From Strigops habroptila (taxonomy: Eukaryota > Chordata > Aves > Psittaciformes > Psittacidae): a stretch of DNA of 64,000 nucleotides. The stretch is from positions 33,254,707-33,318,706 of the forward strand of contig NC_044283.2 in the NCBI RefSeq assembly GCF_004027225.2. Direction: 5' to 3'. Shown here in pieces: positions 61,290-64,000 of this stretch (position 1 is the stretch's first letter; every line of letters starts with the position of its first letter). The notes under the pieces were generated by a model. That model saw only the letters and a list, made by a program, of their open reading frames with translations. It was not told where the DNA came from and searched no databases. The translations under genes and the position numbers were made by a program.

Positions 61290-61580
61290 CAGCTGCAAGG
61301 AAGAGTGTCCAGTCTACCTCCCCTGTGCAGGCAGGGCCAGTTACACCACGGTGTAACCCAGCTCTAAATACTTCCAGTGATGGAAGTTCCACACTATTCT
61401 CAACTGCCCTCTGCTTCACTCTCTTTACCCCAGTCATTTTTTCTCAGCATCTTTCTTGCTCTAACCGAAGGCCATTACTTCTTTAATTCACAAATATCTC
61501 TAAACCTTTGGTTGGTTCACTGATGTGCATAAAGAACATCTCTCCTTCTGGTGCGAGTTTTAGTGAGATCATGGAGCACT
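61290..61580 (-). mobile_element. Degenerate CR1 3' region (minus)
   Basis: On the plus strand AAATACTTCCAGTGATGGAAGTTCCACA corresponds to the complement of the CR1 'taaatacctccagggatggtgactccacca' stretch in 61368-61395. It is followed at the expected distance by a counterpart of 'gggcagcctgtt', then TCTTTCTTGCTCTAAC and AGGCCATTACTTCTT. The order fits an old, strongly diverged CR1 3' untranslated region and C-terminal end of ORF2. The octamer tail is not recognisable. Limits are approximate. Confidence 0.55.
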
Positions 61581-62440
61581 TTAAGCGATAGAGTTGTAGT
61601 AGAAGAGCAAGATATTATTTACCTTTCTGCTTCTTGAGAACCTGTAGCACATGGGACATCATTCTGCATGGTCCCCTTTGATTGTGTCCAGAGCAAATGC
61701 TGGAGACTAACAATTCAGATTTTCATCTCTACCCAATGGCAGGACAGGGATATGAGCAATTTACCCATTTTAAACAATCTCGCTATGGATTTTTCCAGAC
61801 ATGAAAATCTGACAAAGGAATTCTTAACAGCTAGATATATTTTTGGTGGTAAGAACCAGTCATATATTATTAAAGTACAGCCTAAGTTTGCTTTAAGATT
61901 ACAAGCACGGTAGCTTGTGAGGGCCAAGCTCACACATAGCTCCCTCAGCTGTGGTTTCCCCCAACTCTGTCTCCCTAAGTTCCCTGATTCAGGGCCAGAC
62001 AAGTGCATTGTGCCCAAGCTGGCCTCAAGTCAGAGTCTCCCAGAGTGAGCAGATTATGCTCAGGGCCTTGACTGTGGTTTTCAGTACTTTTGGTGCCTAT
62101 TTATTAAAATGTGAAATAATACAGGTTTCCATAGGCAGGGAGCTGTGGCCAGATAGCATTTGCTTAGCTTGATTTTGTCAGTGTTCATGTCCTGCTGTCT
62201 CTTCATTTCCCTGCAGAAAAGTGCCATGCAGAAAAGTGGAGCTAAATATATTTGCGGTCTTTAAACTCTCAGAGTTCTACAAATGAAGATGTTAATTAAA
62301 TTATTTACTGTTATTTATCAGCTACAGGAATGAAAATATCCTTCTTAAATGTACTAATCACACTTACTCTAATCAAAGCTATACTAGAACAAGTTCATTT
62401 CCTTGCTATAGCTTTCAAACATAAAACAAATTAGAGCAAA

Positions 62441-62455
62441 AGTGCCACCTAGTGA
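62441..62455 (-). promoter_or_regulatory. Candidate CTCF binding site
   Basis: On the minus strand the site reads TCACTAGGTGGCACT, a close match to the vertebrate CTCF core CCACTAGGTGGCAC with one mismatch at a tolerant position. A sequence match alone occurs by chance at moderate frequency, so occupancy is not implied. Confidence 0.3.
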
Positions 62456-63437
62456 GAAAACTGCTGAAAGTTATTTTAGAATTCATGAAAATGCTTCTTT
62501 TTCCCTGATATTTTAGCTGAACATGCAGAAAATGTTAAAGAAGTCAGAGGCTTACTGAGAGCCATACAAACCTTTCTGTAGATAAGCAGAACAACTTTAT
62601 CCAAAGAAATATACAACCTCTTTATTCCATCTCTTTTTCATGTTTATAGTTATTGCAGTGCTTCCACAAGCCCGTTCTGCCCATCTTAAAGTTTTAGACT
62701 CTTTGAAGTCTAAAGTTTTGGATTATGTATACTCATCCAATATGAATTATGTGTTTTATTAACTGTTCACCACAGCTGTTCCATCAACAGAGCTCATAAA
62801 ATTAGAGGTATTAAGTGAAGTTTATGGCATCAAGTCATCAGTCAAAGCAGCCAAATCCCAGGAAGCCCAGAACAAAGAAGCAGCTCTAAAGCTGACATAC
62901 CTTTGTCTTTTCCCTGCTATACCTTCTCCCCATCCCCCATGGGATCTCACAGCTCCTCTCTCCTTCCCCAGTCACATTGGGTGATCTTTTGAATATGGTT
63001 TTTGTTCCCTACTCAATATGTTTGACAGAAGCTCAAAACCAAAATGCTCATGCTTACAGTTCTTAAATGGTGAACCATGTGGAGAAGAAGGGTATCACTC
63101 ATGGTGCAGAAGTGTAAAAGCTTCAGGAGTGCTATAGATTGTGCTTCCATAAGAAGCGCTTTTCCATAAGCAGCACTCAACCAACAGGAATGACTGAAAA
63201 AGTGATGCTGCACTAGGAGCAAGCTGCAGGGAGGCTTCATCACCCATTAACACCCCAGAATAGTGGTTTCTAATGATTTCTCAAATATAGTGGAAATAGT
63301 AGTTTCTCCAGATCTCCTAAAGTAAGTACAATCATACCATTCTACACATCTGCCCTTACCCATTGATAAAAAAAAAAAAAGCCATTTGATGTTAACATTT
63401 CAATAAACTCAAGGGGGATTTTTAGTAGGTATCTTTA

Positions 63438-63472
63438 TATGTCTTTGTGTCTCTGTGTGTGTTTGTGTGTAT
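63438..63472 (+). repeat. TG-rich microsatellite
   Basis: An impure run of TGTCTTTGTGTCTCTGTGTG-like units ending in TGTGTGTATAAA. Confidence 0.75.
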
Positions 63473-63620
63473 AAATTAATATAGAAAGTGTAGTAAACCT
63501 TATTGACTCATTTTGCAAATGTTGAGATCCACTTTAAAACCACAGGCTCCTGCTAGGTGAAAGCCATGTAAAAATCTGTGGTGAATATGTACACTTATAA
63601 CACTTTAGATTTAAATCATT

Positions 63621-64000
63621 GACCAAGTTTGAGAGTAAGACTAGAGGTAGCCACGCTTAAGCTCTGTCGAGAATTTAGAAATCAAGGGGTTCTATTCAGA
63701 ACCTTGTGACTCAACAGGAGGATTTCCTTATTCCCTGCATCTCTTCCATTAGACATATACTGTTGACCAACTCCGAGACTAAGATTTGACTCAGTTGCAC
63801 CTAAGCTCCACCAAGAGTTTCAAAAGCAGTGGGGTCCACTCTGAACCTCATGACTCAGTGGAAGGGTCTCCTTTACCCTTTTGCACCTTCAGTTTCTATA
63901 CATATCATTTTAGCTTGATTTTACCTTGATTTCCCTTTGGTCCATTCCATTAGGTAGAAACCATTGACCAAGTCCAAGACTACAACTAGACCTAGTGCAC
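63621..64000 (+). repeat. Diverged tandem repeat array, unit ~145-200 bp, running off the window
   Basis: Unit 1 (63621-63764, 144 bp), unit 2 (63765-63965, 201 bp) and the start of unit 3 (63966-64000) each begin GACCAA and continue through a GAGACTAAGA-like block. Units 1 and 2 then share TTAAGCTC/CTAAGCTCC, a GGGGTTCTATTCAGAACC / GGGGTCCACTCTGAACC block, TGACTCA and a CCATTAG near the end. Unit 2 carries about 57 bp (around 63880-63940) that unit 1 lacks. I judge similarity of units 1 and 2 at roughly 70%. The sequence just before 63621 faintly resembles the end of a unit, so the array may start earlier. No known avian satellite is recognised and no open frame spans the units. Confidence 0.8.

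Larger units (their letters stand above)
61581..63620. other. Non-coding DNA before the terminal tandem array
   Basis: No gene is recognised. It includes a CTCF-like site at 62441-62455, an A13-type run near 63368-63380 and a TG-rich microsatellite at about 63438-63472. Confidence 0.55.

Noticed and set aside
1..64000. CRISPR arrays, bacterial operons, riboswitches or phage
   Set aside because: No regularly spaced repeats, no dense coding and no ribosome-binding pattern. The repeats are typical of birds.

Overview
This looks like a stretch of bird nuclear DNA. It is AT-rich by eye. The transposon content I can recognise is mostly CR1, the dominant avian LINE, including copies that end in the avian CR1 3' tail of ATTCTATG-type octamers. 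One further block resembles a bird interspersed repeat that I recall as LTR-like. There is nothing bacterial (no operons, no dense coding). The species cannot be named from the sequence.

No host protein-coding gene, exon series, tRNA or rRNA could be supported. All open frames are short (181 codons at most). The longest lie antisense to CR1 copies or in repeat-derived DNA, and the rest are about the size chance gives in 64 kb. The window is best read as a gene desert or the inside of a very large intron.

Layout. 1-5230: AT-rich unique DNA with a 120-bp purine-rich tract near 775. 5231-5716 and 13321-14040: two CR1 reverse-transcriptase fragments (+), both missing their 3' ends. 15793-15905: a MIR/L2-like relic. 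18664-19730: the best CR1 copy, 5'-truncated with an intact 3' tail. 21208-21952: an older CR1 3' half. 23048-23261: a CR1 3' end whose tail carries a ~46-bp insertion nearly identical to unique DNA 0.94 kb upstream. 29864-30175 (-) and 60695-60996 (+): two inverted copies of a repeat I cannot classify. 30550-30620: a second MIR/L2-like relic. 34523-34679: a CR1 3' end. 35138-35512: the LTR-like bird repeat. 38560-40020: a richer-GC anonymous block. 50072-50187 and 61290-61580: CR1 fragments on the minus strand. 63621-64000: at least two and a partial units of a diverged ~145-200-bp tandem repeat running off the window end.

The rest is unique AT-rich DNA with scattered homopolymers and several short, exact inverted repeats. 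Two of these have 14-bp perfect stems, which is longer than expected by chance. I found no convincing new coding system. The items most worth a second look are the inverted unclassified repeat pair, the copied segment inside the CR1 tail, the terminal tandem array and the perfect hairpins.
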